Source: an uncultured Erythrobacter sp.
GTDB taxonomy: Bacteria > Pseudomonadota > Alphaproteobacteria > Sphingomonadales > Sphingomonadaceae
Direction: 5' to 3'
NCBI GenBank assembly: GCA_947503275.1
Contig: CANNCZ010000002.1
Coordinates: forward strand, 1,322,733 to 1,386,732
Length of the DNA stretch: 64,000 nt
Under the pieces are notes generated by a model. It did no database searches and was not told where the DNA came from. It saw only the letters and a program-made list of their open reading frames with translations. Below are positions 26,058 through 33,734 of the stretch, piece by piece (within the stretch, counting starts at the first letter, position 1; each line of letters opens with the position of its first letter). The position numbers and the translations under genes are program-made.

Positions 26058-27325
26058 CGCTGCCAATTCTGGATACGTTGGTGGTCTGGTGGGACGAGCG
26101 CCAGGCAGGCGAACTCTCGATCGACAGGGGTGGCGCGATGCATTTCGCATATACGCCTGACTGGCTGGCTGATGAAACGGCACCGGTGCTTTCTCATGCT
26201 ATGCCCAAGCAGCAAGAGCCGTTCAAAGACCATGCTTGCAAGGCAGTCTTTGGAGGACTGCTACCCGAGGAAAGCCAACGTACGGCTATCGCTCGCGCAC
26301 TTGGAGTTTCACCCGACAATCCGTTTCGGCTGCTTGAAGCCTTGGGCGGTGATGTTGCCGGTGCTCTCGCATTCCTGGCACAGGGAGAAGAGCCGCTCCG
26401 AGATTACTCCAAGACTGCCCCAGAACCACTCCAGAATGGCGAGCTGACGGCACTGCTCGATCGGTTGCCCGCCGCACCCATGCTGGCAGGCGAGGGCGGC
26501 GCGAGGCTCAGCCTTGCAGGGGCACAGAGCAAACTGCCGGTGGTGCTCACTGCGGACTTTGGCATTGCGATCCCTCGTCCCGGCGAACCATCCACGCATC
26601 TGATCAAGCCTGAACCGGATCGCTTTGCTGGATTGGCTGCAAATGAAGCCTTTTGCCTCGCCTTGGCCCGCGCGGTGGGCATTGATGCTGCCTATGCAGA
26701 GTGGCGCGAGGTGGCCGGCAAGCCGTTGCTGCTGGTCGAACGCTATGACCGGATGATGCTCGACGGAAAGACGCACCGTCTGCATCAGGAAGACTTCGCT
26801 CAGGCACTTAGCGTCCCCTCGAACCGCAAATACGCGGCGGAGGGCGGGCCGACTTTCAGCGATAGCTTCGCACTGTTGCGCAGCGCTGCGACCCGACCCG
26901 CGCGCGAGGTGCTAAAGCTAGCTGACGCGGCAATCTTGAATCTCCTTATCGGCAATGCCGATGCACATGCGAAGAACTACAGTTTGCTGCGGCGGGAGAA
27001 CGGCGAGGTGGTGCTTGCCCCGCTCTACGATCTTGTCGCCACGCATATGTGGAAGGAGCTCTCCCCCAAGCTCGCAATGAGATTTGGTCGCGCGGCGACA
27101 CTCGAACAATTTGACAGCGAATGCGTGGCGAGGTTCGCGGACGAAGCAGGGCTGGGTGCTCCGTACATTCGCCGCAGGGTGAGTGACCTTACTGACGCAG
27201 TGACGGAGGAAATTGAGAAGGGCGTTCAGGTGCCCGGCAATCCGCCTGAGGATGCTGTCGCGCCAATTGCCGAAGCATTATCGACCCGCACCAACGCTGC
27301 TGCACTGAAGCTTTTGGAAGCGTGA
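26054..27325 (+). CDS. hipA: HipA-like Ser/Thr kinase toxin
   Basis: A 423-residue HipA-family kinase. It starts with GTG overlapping the hipB TGA. The N-terminal domain (LVVWWDERQAGEL, FGGLLPEES) is followed by LSLAGAQSKLPV, the ATP-binding HLIKPEPDRF, HQEDFAQAL and the catalytic loop GNADAHAKNYSLL (Asp303, Asn308); APLYDLV supplies the metal-binding Asp. Family members phosphorylate glutamyl-tRNA synthetase or similar targets and halt growth. All expected catalytic residues are present, so it looks active. Its place at the element end, with the operators, suggests it stabilises the element. Confidence 0.88.
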   Translation: MTLPILDTLVVWWDERQAGELSIDRGGAMHFAYTPDWLADETAPVLSHAMPKQQEPFKDHACKAVFGGLLPEESQRTAIARALGVSPDNPFRLLEALGGDVAGALAFLAQGEEPLRDYSKTAPEPLQNGELTALLDRLPAAPMLAGEGGARLSLAGAQSKLPVVLTADFGIAIPRPGEPSTHLIKPEPDRFAGLAANEAFCLALARAVGIDAAYAEWREVAGKPLLLVERYDRMMLDGKTHRLHQEDFAQALSVPSNRKYAAEGGPTFSDSFALLRSAATRPAREVLKLADAAILNLLIGNADAHAKNYSLLRRENGEVVLAPLYDLVATHMWKELSPKLAMRFGRAATLEQFDSECVARFADEAGLGAPYIRRRVSDLTDAVTEEIEKGVQVPGNPPEDAVAPIAEALSTRTNAAALKLLEA

Positions 27326-27774
27326 GTGCGAGAATTGATGGAGCCAGACCTCTATCGTCCGCAAACATGCAACGGATTCGAAGAGGTAACCCCTACTGCG
27401 CGATCGGCAGTCGATGCTGAGCTTTAGCGCCACTCAAGTTGTCAGGATCCTTCGCCGCGAGGGCGCGGAGATCCGTCGGAAAGACGTTGGAGAACCCCTT
27501 AAGAACGAACAGTCAAAATGTCTGGTCACGTGGGGGAGTACGGGAAATTGGAGGGCACACCGTACCCGGAGATCCGGTGTTTGGGAGACGAGTATTTATG
27601 CGGGTTTCGCAGCCATTTGACCATATGTCGCCAAGTAATGTCATCTGATGTCACTCAGCGACCCGCAACTCGCATACGAGTTGCTCGCGGCTAAGATGTT
27701 AATTTTAAATCGACAAATAGCATTTTCCTACAAGGTGGTCACTGCCTTAGACTGATGTCAGTCCGGAGGGGTCA
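27326..27774. other. Intergenic region, possible decayed gene and oriT area
   Basis: Some 450 bp between hipA and the mobilisation genes. Two overlapping frames near 27414-27648 lack ribosome-binding sites; one begins FSATQVVRILRREGAEIRR, which vaguely recalls a HicA-like start, but the match does not continue. Position just upstream of the relaxase genes makes this the likeliest place for an origin of transfer. I found no clear nick-site sequence. Confidence 0.3.
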
Positions 27775-28116
27775 TTGGGCCGAGGGGGCGGCCAAACGTC
27801 AGGTGACGCCGTGCGGTTTGCCCTTCAATGCTATGTCGACGAAGATCTTCATGCCCTTGTTAAAGCCGCTGCTGATGCGGCCCATATGAGTGTCAGCCAG
27901 TGGCTGAAGCTCACCGTTATCGAGGCGCTCGACGAACCCCAGGACGAGGCGTTTCGCGATCAGGTTCTGGCCGATCTGCTCTTCACCAAGATCGCCCTCG
28001 ATGGCTGGCTTCGCACCCAAAAGGACAAGGAATTGCGGGACCGTGTGGTGGTCGCTTACCAACGACGCATTCGCGAATATCGCGAGCGCAAGGCAGCCAC
28101 GCGTGCGGGGCGCTGA
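27775..28116 (+). CDS. Small DNA-binding mobilisation protein
   Basis: A 113-residue protein starting with TTG at 27775, preceded by GGAGGGG. The segment VRFALQCYVDEDLHALVKAAADAA, then MSVSQWLKLTVIEAL, fits a ribbon-helix-helix fold of the kind found in relaxosome accessory proteins; the C-terminal half is charged and helical. It ends 3 bp before the relaxase ATG, so it is in the same transcript. A role in recognising oriT is inferred from neighbour and fold. TraJ- or MobC-like would be a reasonable label, but I cannot choose between them. Confidence 0.65.
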   Translation: MGRGGGQTSGDAVRFALQCYVDEDLHALVKAAADAAHMSVSQWLKLTVIEALDEPQDEAFRDQVLADLLFTKIALDGWLRTQKDKELRDRVVVAYQRRIREYRERKAATRAGR

Positions 28117-28119
28117 GCG

Positions 28120-31059
28120 ATGCTTTCTGTTGCCAATGTGCGCTCGGCAGGCGGTGCGGCTAACTACTTCGCCAACGACAATTATTACACCAAGCCAGAC
28201 GCTGATCGATCCGGGAACTGGGTCGGCAAAGGTGCCGAACGGCTGGGTCTATCGGGCACGGTCGATGCCAAGGCGTTCGAGGCAATCTTGCGCGGCGAAC
28301 TGCCCGATGGCGAGAGTATCGGTCACCAAGGCCAATACCACCGGGCAGGAACCGACCTGACCTTTTCGCTGCCCAAAAGTTGGTCGCTTCTGGCGCTTTT
28401 GGGCAAGGATCAGCGGATCATTGACGCGTATCGTTCGGCGGTCGTCGAAACGTTGCAATGGGCGGAGAAGAATGCGGCCCAGTATCGCACCGAGAAGGGC
28501 GGCAAAGAGCGGCTGCATGCAAGCGACAACCTGACCGTCGCCGTGTTTCAGCACGACACCAATCGCAACCAGGAACCGAACCTGCACTGGCACGCCGTCG
28601 TCGCCAACATGACGCAGGACAATAACGGCAAGTGGAGGGCGCTGCGCAATGACAAGCTGTGGCAGCACAATACGCTGCTCAATGCCATGACAATGGCGCG
28701 TTTCCGTATCGAGGTCGAGAAGCTTGGCTACCGGATCGGCGCATTCGGAAAGCACGGCAACTTCGAAGCCAGGGGTATCGACCGTGACACGGTGATGGTA
28801 TTCTCGACGCGGCGGCAGGAGGTGCTTGAAGCCAGACGCGGCGGCGGGCTCGAGGCGGGTGTGGTGGCAACGCTGGCAACCCGGCAGGCCAAGCAAAGCG
28901 ATGTCGATCGCGATGCCTTGATGAGCCAATGGGAAGGACAGGCTTGGGACCACGGGCTCGAGCTTGAAGGCATGGTGCGCGACGCCAAGCTGCGTTCGCA
29001 CGAGCTGACTGTAGCGGCCGCAAAGCGAGCGAACGATCGCCCCTCACTGCTCGAACGGGGCAAGGCGATGATCGCCAGCCTTGCCGAGCGTATGGGCATC
29101 AAGGAGGGCGATCCGCTCATCCCCAAGCGGCTCCATATGAAGGGTAGGGAAGAGATTGCGACGGCCCATGCGGTCGCATCGGCGGTGCGGCATCTATCAG
29201 AGCGAGAGGCGGCGTTCACGGCCACGGATCTCGCCAAGGCGTCGCTCGATTTCGGCCTTCCAACGACGATGAAATCGGTTGAGAAGCGCATTGGGCAACT
29301 TGCGCAGCAGGGCGCGCTGTTGCGCGGACGTGGCGCACAGAAAGGGTGGCTGACGACATCGGATGCATTAGCGCTGGAGACCCGCATGTTGGCCGAGATC
29401 GAGAAGGGAAACGGGGCAGTTCATCCAATCCTCGCCGCGGATACCGCGGGTCCGTATCTGCAAGCGTCGGCAGCGCTTAATTACGGAATGAAGCTCAACG
29501 CAGGACAGGAAGCAGCAGGCCGGTTGATCTTGTCTTCGACCAATCGCGTCGTAGCCGTCCAGGGTGTGGCAGGAGCCGGTAAATCGAGCGTGCTGCGGCC
29601 CCTCAACCAGCTGTTGGAGGAGCACGGGAAGACGGTTATCGGCCTCGGGGTCCAGAACACTCTGGTACGCATGTTGGAGAAAGATACTGGCATCCCGTCG
29701 ATGACCCTGCACCGCTTTCTCGGGCAGAATCGTAAGCTGCTTGATGGCTCGGCTGGCAAAGCGGAGCTGACTGCTGCTCGCGGGGACTTTCGCGATACTG
29801 TCCTCGTACTTGATGAAGCCTCAATGGTCTCCACTCGCGACCAGGACCGCCTGATCCGGCTTGCCAATCTGCTGAAGGTCGATCGCCTGGTGCTGATAGG
29901 CGACGAAATGCAGTTGGGGGCTGTGGAAGCGGGCAAGCCCTTTGCTCTGGCGCAGCGTGCCGGGGCCGAAACGGCGCGCATGGATTACAATCTTCGTGCG
30001 CGCTCAGATACATTGAAGAGGGCGCAGCAGGCGGCCCAGTCGGGCAAAACCAGCGATGCACTCGAACATCTCAAGGATCATATCGTCGAGGTCCAGGAGG
30101 ATAGCGGAATTGTTGCGGCGGAACGCTGGCTGTCCCTCCCGCCAGAAGAGCGCGAACGCACGTCAATCTTCGCCGCAGGTCGTCGGTTGCGCTCCGAGAT
30201 AAATGCCGCAGTCCAAACCGGGCTCGCCGCCAATGGTGAGATCGGACCGGTGAGCGCACAGCTAAAAATTCTCTCACGTGTAAACGCGACCCGCGAGGAA
30301 TTGCGCTACGCGCGCAATTACAAGCCGGGCATGGTTCTTGAAGTCGCAAGCCGACAAACGCGGCACGGGCTCGGGCGCGGAAGCCACGAGATCTCCGCCG
30401 TCAATACCGAAAAGGGCGTTGTCACAATGCGCGATGGCCGAGGAAATTTGCGCTGCTTCGTCCCGTCCAGATTATCTGCGAAAGGCAGCGACCAGGCCTT
30501 GCAGCTGTTCGAGAAGAAGGAACTCGATCTGTACACCGGACACGCGATCCGATGGACTGCGAGCGACCAGCAGCGCGGAATGATAAATGCAGACCGCGCA
30601 ACCGTGACCGCGATCGATCAGGACGGGGTGACGGTTACGAGCTCCAGCGGCATGGACCACAAACTGAAACCAGACGACCCGATGTTGAAGCGGATCGACC
30701 TCGCCTATGCGCTCAACGCCCATATGGCGCAGGGCCTCACAGCAGATAAGGGAATTGCCGTGCTCGACAGCCGCGAGCCGCGACTGCTCTCGCAAAGGAA
30801 CTTCCTCGTTACGATCACGCGATTGCGGGATGAGCTTACGCTGATCGTCGACAGCCGGGACAAGGTTGGGAGAGGTATTGCGGCCAATCTGGGCGAAAAG
30901 ACTTCGGCAGCCGAAACCACCGATCGGCTTGGCATAGCGGCAGCGAAGGGAGTCAGGCTGGGTCAAATCCAGGCGACCAACTCTGATCGACAGGCTGAAC
31001 CCGAGAAGAATCCCGAGCTAGCCAAGGAACGGGTCAAACCGTTCGATATCGGCCTTTGA
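28120..31059 (+). CDS. MobF-type conjugative relaxase-helicase (TrwC/TraA-like)
   Basis: A 979-residue two-domain protein. N-terminal relaxase: candidate catalytic tyrosines at Tyr16 and Tyr22-Tyr23 (ANYFANDNYY), DLTFSLPKSWSLLALLG and the metal site PNLHWHAVVAN (His156, His158). C-terminal superfamily 1 helicase: Walker A GVAGAGKSS (Lys488), Walker B VLVLDEASM (Asp565, Glu566), and the late motif YALNAHMAQGLTADKG. It nicks oriT and unwinds DNA for transfer. It is intact, whereas no type IV secretion or coupling gene accompanies it, which is the pattern of a mobilizable element. Confidence 0.9.
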   Translation: MLSVANVRSAGGAANYFANDNYYTKPDADRSGNWVGKGAERLGLSGTVDAKAFEAILRGELPDGESIGHQGQYHRAGTDLTFSLPKSWSLLALLGKDQRIIDAYRSAVVETLQWAEKNAAQYRTEKGGKERLHASDNLTVAVFQHDTNRNQEPNLHWHAVVANMTQDNNGKWRALRNDKLWQHNTLLNAMTMARFRIEVEKLGYRIGAFGKHGNFEARGIDRDTVMVFSTRRQEVLEARRGGGLEAGVVATLATRQAKQSDVDRDALMSQWEGQAWDHGLELEGMVRDAKLRSHELTVAAAKRANDRPSLLERGKAMIASLAERMGIKEGDPLIPKRLHMKGREEIATAHAVASAVRHLSEREAAFTATDLAKASLDFGLPTTMKSVEKRIGQLAQQGALLRGRGAQKGWLTTSDALALETRMLAEIEKGNGAVHPILAADTAGPYLQASAALNYGMKLNAGQEAAGRLILSSTNRVVAVQGVAGAGKSSVLRPLNQLLEEHGKTVIGLGVQNTLVRMLEKDTGIPSMTLHRFLGQNRKLLDGSAGKAELTAARGDFRDTVLVLDEASMVSTRDQDRLIRLANLLKVDRLVLIGDEMQLGAVEAGKPFALAQRAGAETARMDYNLRARSDTLKRAQQAAQSGKTSDALEHLKDHIVEVQEDSGIVAAERWLSLPPEERERTSIFAAGRRLRSEINAAVQTGLAANGEIGPVSAQLKILSRVNATREELRYARNYKPGMVLEVASRQTRHGLGRGSHEISAVNTEKGVVTMRDGRGNLRCFVPSRLSAKGSDQALQLFEKKELDLYTGHAIRWTASDQQRGMINADRATVTAIDQDGVTVTSSSGMDHKLKPDDPMLKRIDLAYALNAHMAQGLTADKGIAVLDSREPRLLSQRNFLVTITRLRDELTLIVDSRDKVGRGIAANLGEKTSAAETTDRLGIAAAKGVRLGQIQATNSDRQAEPEKNPELAKERVKPFDIGL

Positions 31060-31097
31060 TGGTTTGACTGAAACTGGGCCGTGAGCCGACCGTCCGC
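31046..31097. repeat. Module-border sequence A (relaxase end / sucrose cluster)
   Basis: The relaxase 3' end ATATCGGCCTTTGA (31046-31059) recurs exactly at 39748-39761. GGGCCGTG...GTCCGC (31076-31097) matches 38269-38290 at 18 of 22 positions. The rest of the 120 bp up to the lacI end holds no gene I can see. Confidence 0.4.
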
Positions 31098-31180
31098 ACT
31101 AAGGGTTACCCAAGGCGTCATCGGACTTAAATGCCGGAGTGCCAGGCCCGCTGGGAACCGCTTCGCCGTACTCTAAATGC

Positions 31181-32218
31181 TCAAGCGGTTTCGCGAATGA
31201 TCAGATGGGGAGGCAGAACCAGACTTTCCGTATCATCCCCAGCCAGACGTCGCAGCAACAGGTCGACAAGGCCCTTTGCACCAGCAGCGATATCCTGCCT
31301 CACTGTTGTGAGAGGTGGCGCGGTCTGACTTGAGATTGGGAGATCGTCGAACCCGACTACCTTTAGCTGGCGCGGCACATCGATGCCGCGTTCTCGAATT
31401 TCTTTGAGGCAAGTTACCGCGATTGTGTCGGTTGCGGCAAAGATGCCATCTACCTTGCCTTCGATCTCCCGCAAATGCTCTGCGATTTCCTCGCCGGTCC
31501 GCTCAGGCGACAGGTGTGTTGGAAGAACGCGGATCCTCACGCCCATCTTTTCGGCGACTTCTTTCGCGCCAGCGAAACGGGCGGCAAACTCGATTGCCTG
31601 AGTGTCGCCCAGGAATGCGATTTCTTTTACTCCTGAAGCGATCAGCCTTTCGGCGGCAAGCTTTCCGCCCAGCCGGTTGTTTGTACCGACGACGCAGTGC
31701 CTTTGGCCTTCCTGGTGATTGCCCCAAACGACCATCGGTAGATAGCCATCGGCGACTTCCTCAATCCGTTCAAACTGGTCTGACTGGCCGATCACGATCA
31801 CGCCATCGACCATGCCTGAGCCGATGAAACGGTCGAGCCAGTCCTCATCCTGAGCGGGAATGACACGCCTCAGCATAAGGTCATAGCCCTTCTCAGTCAG
31901 CTCAGCGGCGAGGTGGCCAAGCAAAGTCATAAAGAAGGCATCTGATATCTTCTGCCGAACGTCGTGACCAAGCGGGATCGCGATGCCAATCACCCCCGTC
32001 TTTTGGCGGCGCAGTTTGCTCGCCATCTGGTTCGGGCGGAAACCATGCTCGCGCGCAATCGCTTCGATCTTTTCGCGCGTTTTTGTGTTCACAAGACTGT
32101 TGCCGGCAAGCGCTCTTGAGACTGTGCCAGGCGAGACGCCGGCAATCTTGGCAAGGTCGGCAAGAGTGCGAACTTTGGTCACGCGTCCTGCGCGATCTTT
32201 GGAGTCTGTATCAGCCAT
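31181..32218 (-). CDS. LacI-family regulator of the sucrose cluster
   Basis: A 345-residue LacI/GalR repressor from the ATG at 32218, which AAGGGAG precedes; the longer frame has a non-family extension. The DNA-binding domain reads TLADLAKIAGVSPGTVSRAL with hinge helix MASKLRRQKTGVIGI, then a periplasmic-binding-protein-like sensor domain (VDGVIVIGQSDQFERIE, VDGIFAATDTIAVTC, VVGFDDLPIS). It is the downstream gene of an operon with the MFS importer. Two TTGCAATCG-NTTGCA-type sites between importer and TonB receptor are its probable operators. The inducer is presumably sucrose, fructose or a derivative; inference from neighbours. Confidence 0.88.
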   Translation of the reverse strand: MADTDSKDRAGRVTKVRTLADLAKIAGVSPGTVSRALAGNSLVNTKTREKIEAIAREHGFRPNQMASKLRRQKTGVIGIAIPLGHDVRQKISDAFFMTLLGHLAAELTEKGYDLMLRRVIPAQDEDWLDRFIGSGMVDGVIVIGQSDQFERIEEVADGYLPMVVWGNHQEGQRHCVVGTNNRLGGKLAAERLIASGVKEIAFLGDTQAIEFAARFAGAKEVAEKMGVRIRVLPTHLSPERTGEEIAEHLREIEGKVDGIFAATDTIAVTCLKEIRERGIDVPRQLKVVGFDDLPISSQTAPPLTTVRQDIAAGAKGLVDLLLRRLAGDDTESLVLPPHLIIRETA

Positions 32219-32228
32219 CAATACTCCC

Positions 32229-33563
32229 TTAGCTCGCGAGCGCCTTTTGTTCACGCGGAACTCTGTGGCCCGCGTCAACAAAGAGGGTTGCAATCGCACC
32301 GACGATCATGAGCGCTCCGCCCAGCATCAGCACATTACGCGGATCGCCGCCCAGAACTGGGTTGTAAATCAGCGGCATCGTCAATGTCTGGAACAGCATG
32401 GGAATAACGATGAACATGTTGAAGATGCCCATGTAGATACCATTGCGTTCCGCCGGAATGGAGTCGGCCAGCATTACATAGGTGTTCCCCATCATTCCGG
32501 CCCAGCCAATGCCAATGCCGAGCATTAGCGCAAAGAGAGCAGGTGCCGTCTCCACTCCAGGAATGAGCAACATCGCAACTCCCGAGGCTGTCAGGCACAC
32601 CGCATGGACAGATCGCGCTCCCAATTTTGCCACGATCGGGATCAGCAACAACGCCCCAACGAAGGCGATGAAGTTGTATAGAGCGCCCGCCTGCTGCGTG
32701 GTCAGCGTCGCTTCGCGGAATGCCGCGCTGGATGGATCGGACGTATCGTAAATCGAGCGCCCCACCGCGAAGGTGATGTACTGCCAATAAGCGAACATGG
32801 CATACCATTGGCACAGCATGGCTAGCGCGAGTTGGCGCATCGGCTTTGGCATGTCGCGGATGGCATCAACGATTTCCGCGAAGGTATCCTTTACTGTCAG
32901 CGGTTTCTGCTCGAGAACCGCCTTTTCATCCTCGGTCATTGGCAGCTCGGGAACGCGCCAGACCGACCACACGATCGTCGAAATCGAGAGGATGGCTCCG
33001 ATGATAAAGGCGATGCGGACGATCACCGGAATGCCGTTATCGTCCAGCACATCTTGCGCAACGAAGGCCGTCAGCAAAGTAGGCGCGAGATAGGACAGGG
33101 TTTGCGCAAGGCCCGTGAAAGCACTTTGAGTCAGAAAGCCGATCGATCTTTGGTTTGGTACGAGCCGGTCAGCGACATAGGCACGGTAGGGCTCCATCGT
33201 GATGTTGTTGCCAGCATCAAGAATCCAGAGCAGCGATGCTGCCATCCAAAGCGTGGAGGAATACGGCATCAAGAACAGGCTAATCGTGCAGATGATTGCG
33301 CCGATCAGGAAGTAGGGTGTCCGCCGTCCGAAACGCGTGTTGGTGCGGTCGCTCATGGCACCGACAATCGGTTGAATGATGAGGCCGGTCATGGGGCCCG
33401 CCAACCAAAGGAGCGGCATGGTCGCTTCATCAGCGCCGAGGAACCCGTAGATCGGCCCCATATTGGCTTGTTGCAGGCCGAAACTGAATTGCAGGCCGAA
33501 GAACCCGATATTCATTTCAATGATTCGCAGCAGCGAAAGCCGTGGCTTTACGGCGGTTTGCAT
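32229..33563 (-). CDS. MFS sugar importer, sucrose-transporter-like
   Basis: A 444-residue, about 12-segment major facilitator protein. The motif GAMSDRTNTRFGRRTPYFLIG after segment two is the hallmark of the sucrose/maltose (SUT or SLC45-like) branch. The start at 33563 (MQTAVKPRLS) has GAGAGGATC ahead of it. It should bring sucrose or a related oligosaccharide across the inner membrane. It is divergent from the TonB receptor across a region with two LacI operators, and is followed 10 bp later by lacI. The arrangement resembles the sux locus known from Xanthomonas. Confidence 0.85.
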   Translation of the reverse strand: MQTAVKPRLSLLRIIEMNIGFFGLQFSFGLQQANMGPIYGFLGADEATMPLLWLAGPMTGLIIQPIVGAMSDRTNTRFGRRTPYFLIGAIICTISLFLMPYSSTLWMAASLLWILDAGNNITMEPYRAYVADRLVPNQRSIGFLTQSAFTGLAQTLSYLAPTLLTAFVAQDVLDDNGIPVIVRIAFIIGAILSISTIVWSVWRVPELPMTEDEKAVLEQKPLTVKDTFAEIVDAIRDMPKPMRQLALAMLCQWYAMFAYWQYITFAVGRSIYDTSDPSSAAFREATLTTQQAGALYNFIAFVGALLLIPIVAKLGARSVHAVCLTASGVAMLLIPGVETAPALFALMLGIGIGWAGMMGNTYVMLADSIPAERNGIYMGIFNMFIVIPMLFQTLTMPLIYNPVLGGDPRNVLMLGGALMIVGAIATLFVDAGHRVPREQKALAS

Positions 33564-33634
33564 AATCTCAGATCCTCTCGCTCGCCGTTTTGTTGCCGGC
33601 GTTGTGGCAATTTCGTGACATAGATTGCGCGCAA

Positions 33635-33650
33635 TTGCAATCGTTTGCAA
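33635..33650. promoter_or_regulatory. LacI-type operator 1
   Basis: TTGCAATCGTTTGCAA, near-perfect palindrome with central CG, in the divergent region between importer and receptor. An adjacent ATTGCGCGCAAT (33624-33635) may extend it. Confidence 0.6.
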
Positions 33651-33659
33651 TTTTGCTGT

Positions 33660-33673
33660 TGCAATCGATTGCA
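33660..33673. promoter_or_regulatory. LacI-type operator 2
   Basis: TGCAATCGATTGCA, a perfect 14-bp palindrome, centred 24 bp from operator 1 and about 60 bp upstream of the TonB receptor start. Confidence 0.65.
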
Positions 33674-33734
33674 CCGGGATTATGCATTAATGCGAATCGC
33701 GCAGAATGGTGCGAGCACGAAGGAGAGTTTTGCC

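Noticed and set aside
27414..27648. Two overlapping short frames that could be a HicA-like toxin relic
   Set aside because: Only the first 20 residues recall HicA; no conserved His motif and no ribosome-binding site.
28120..31059. Relaxase as part of a full conjugative element
   Set aside because: No VirB, VirD4 or coupling-protein genes between the att repeats.
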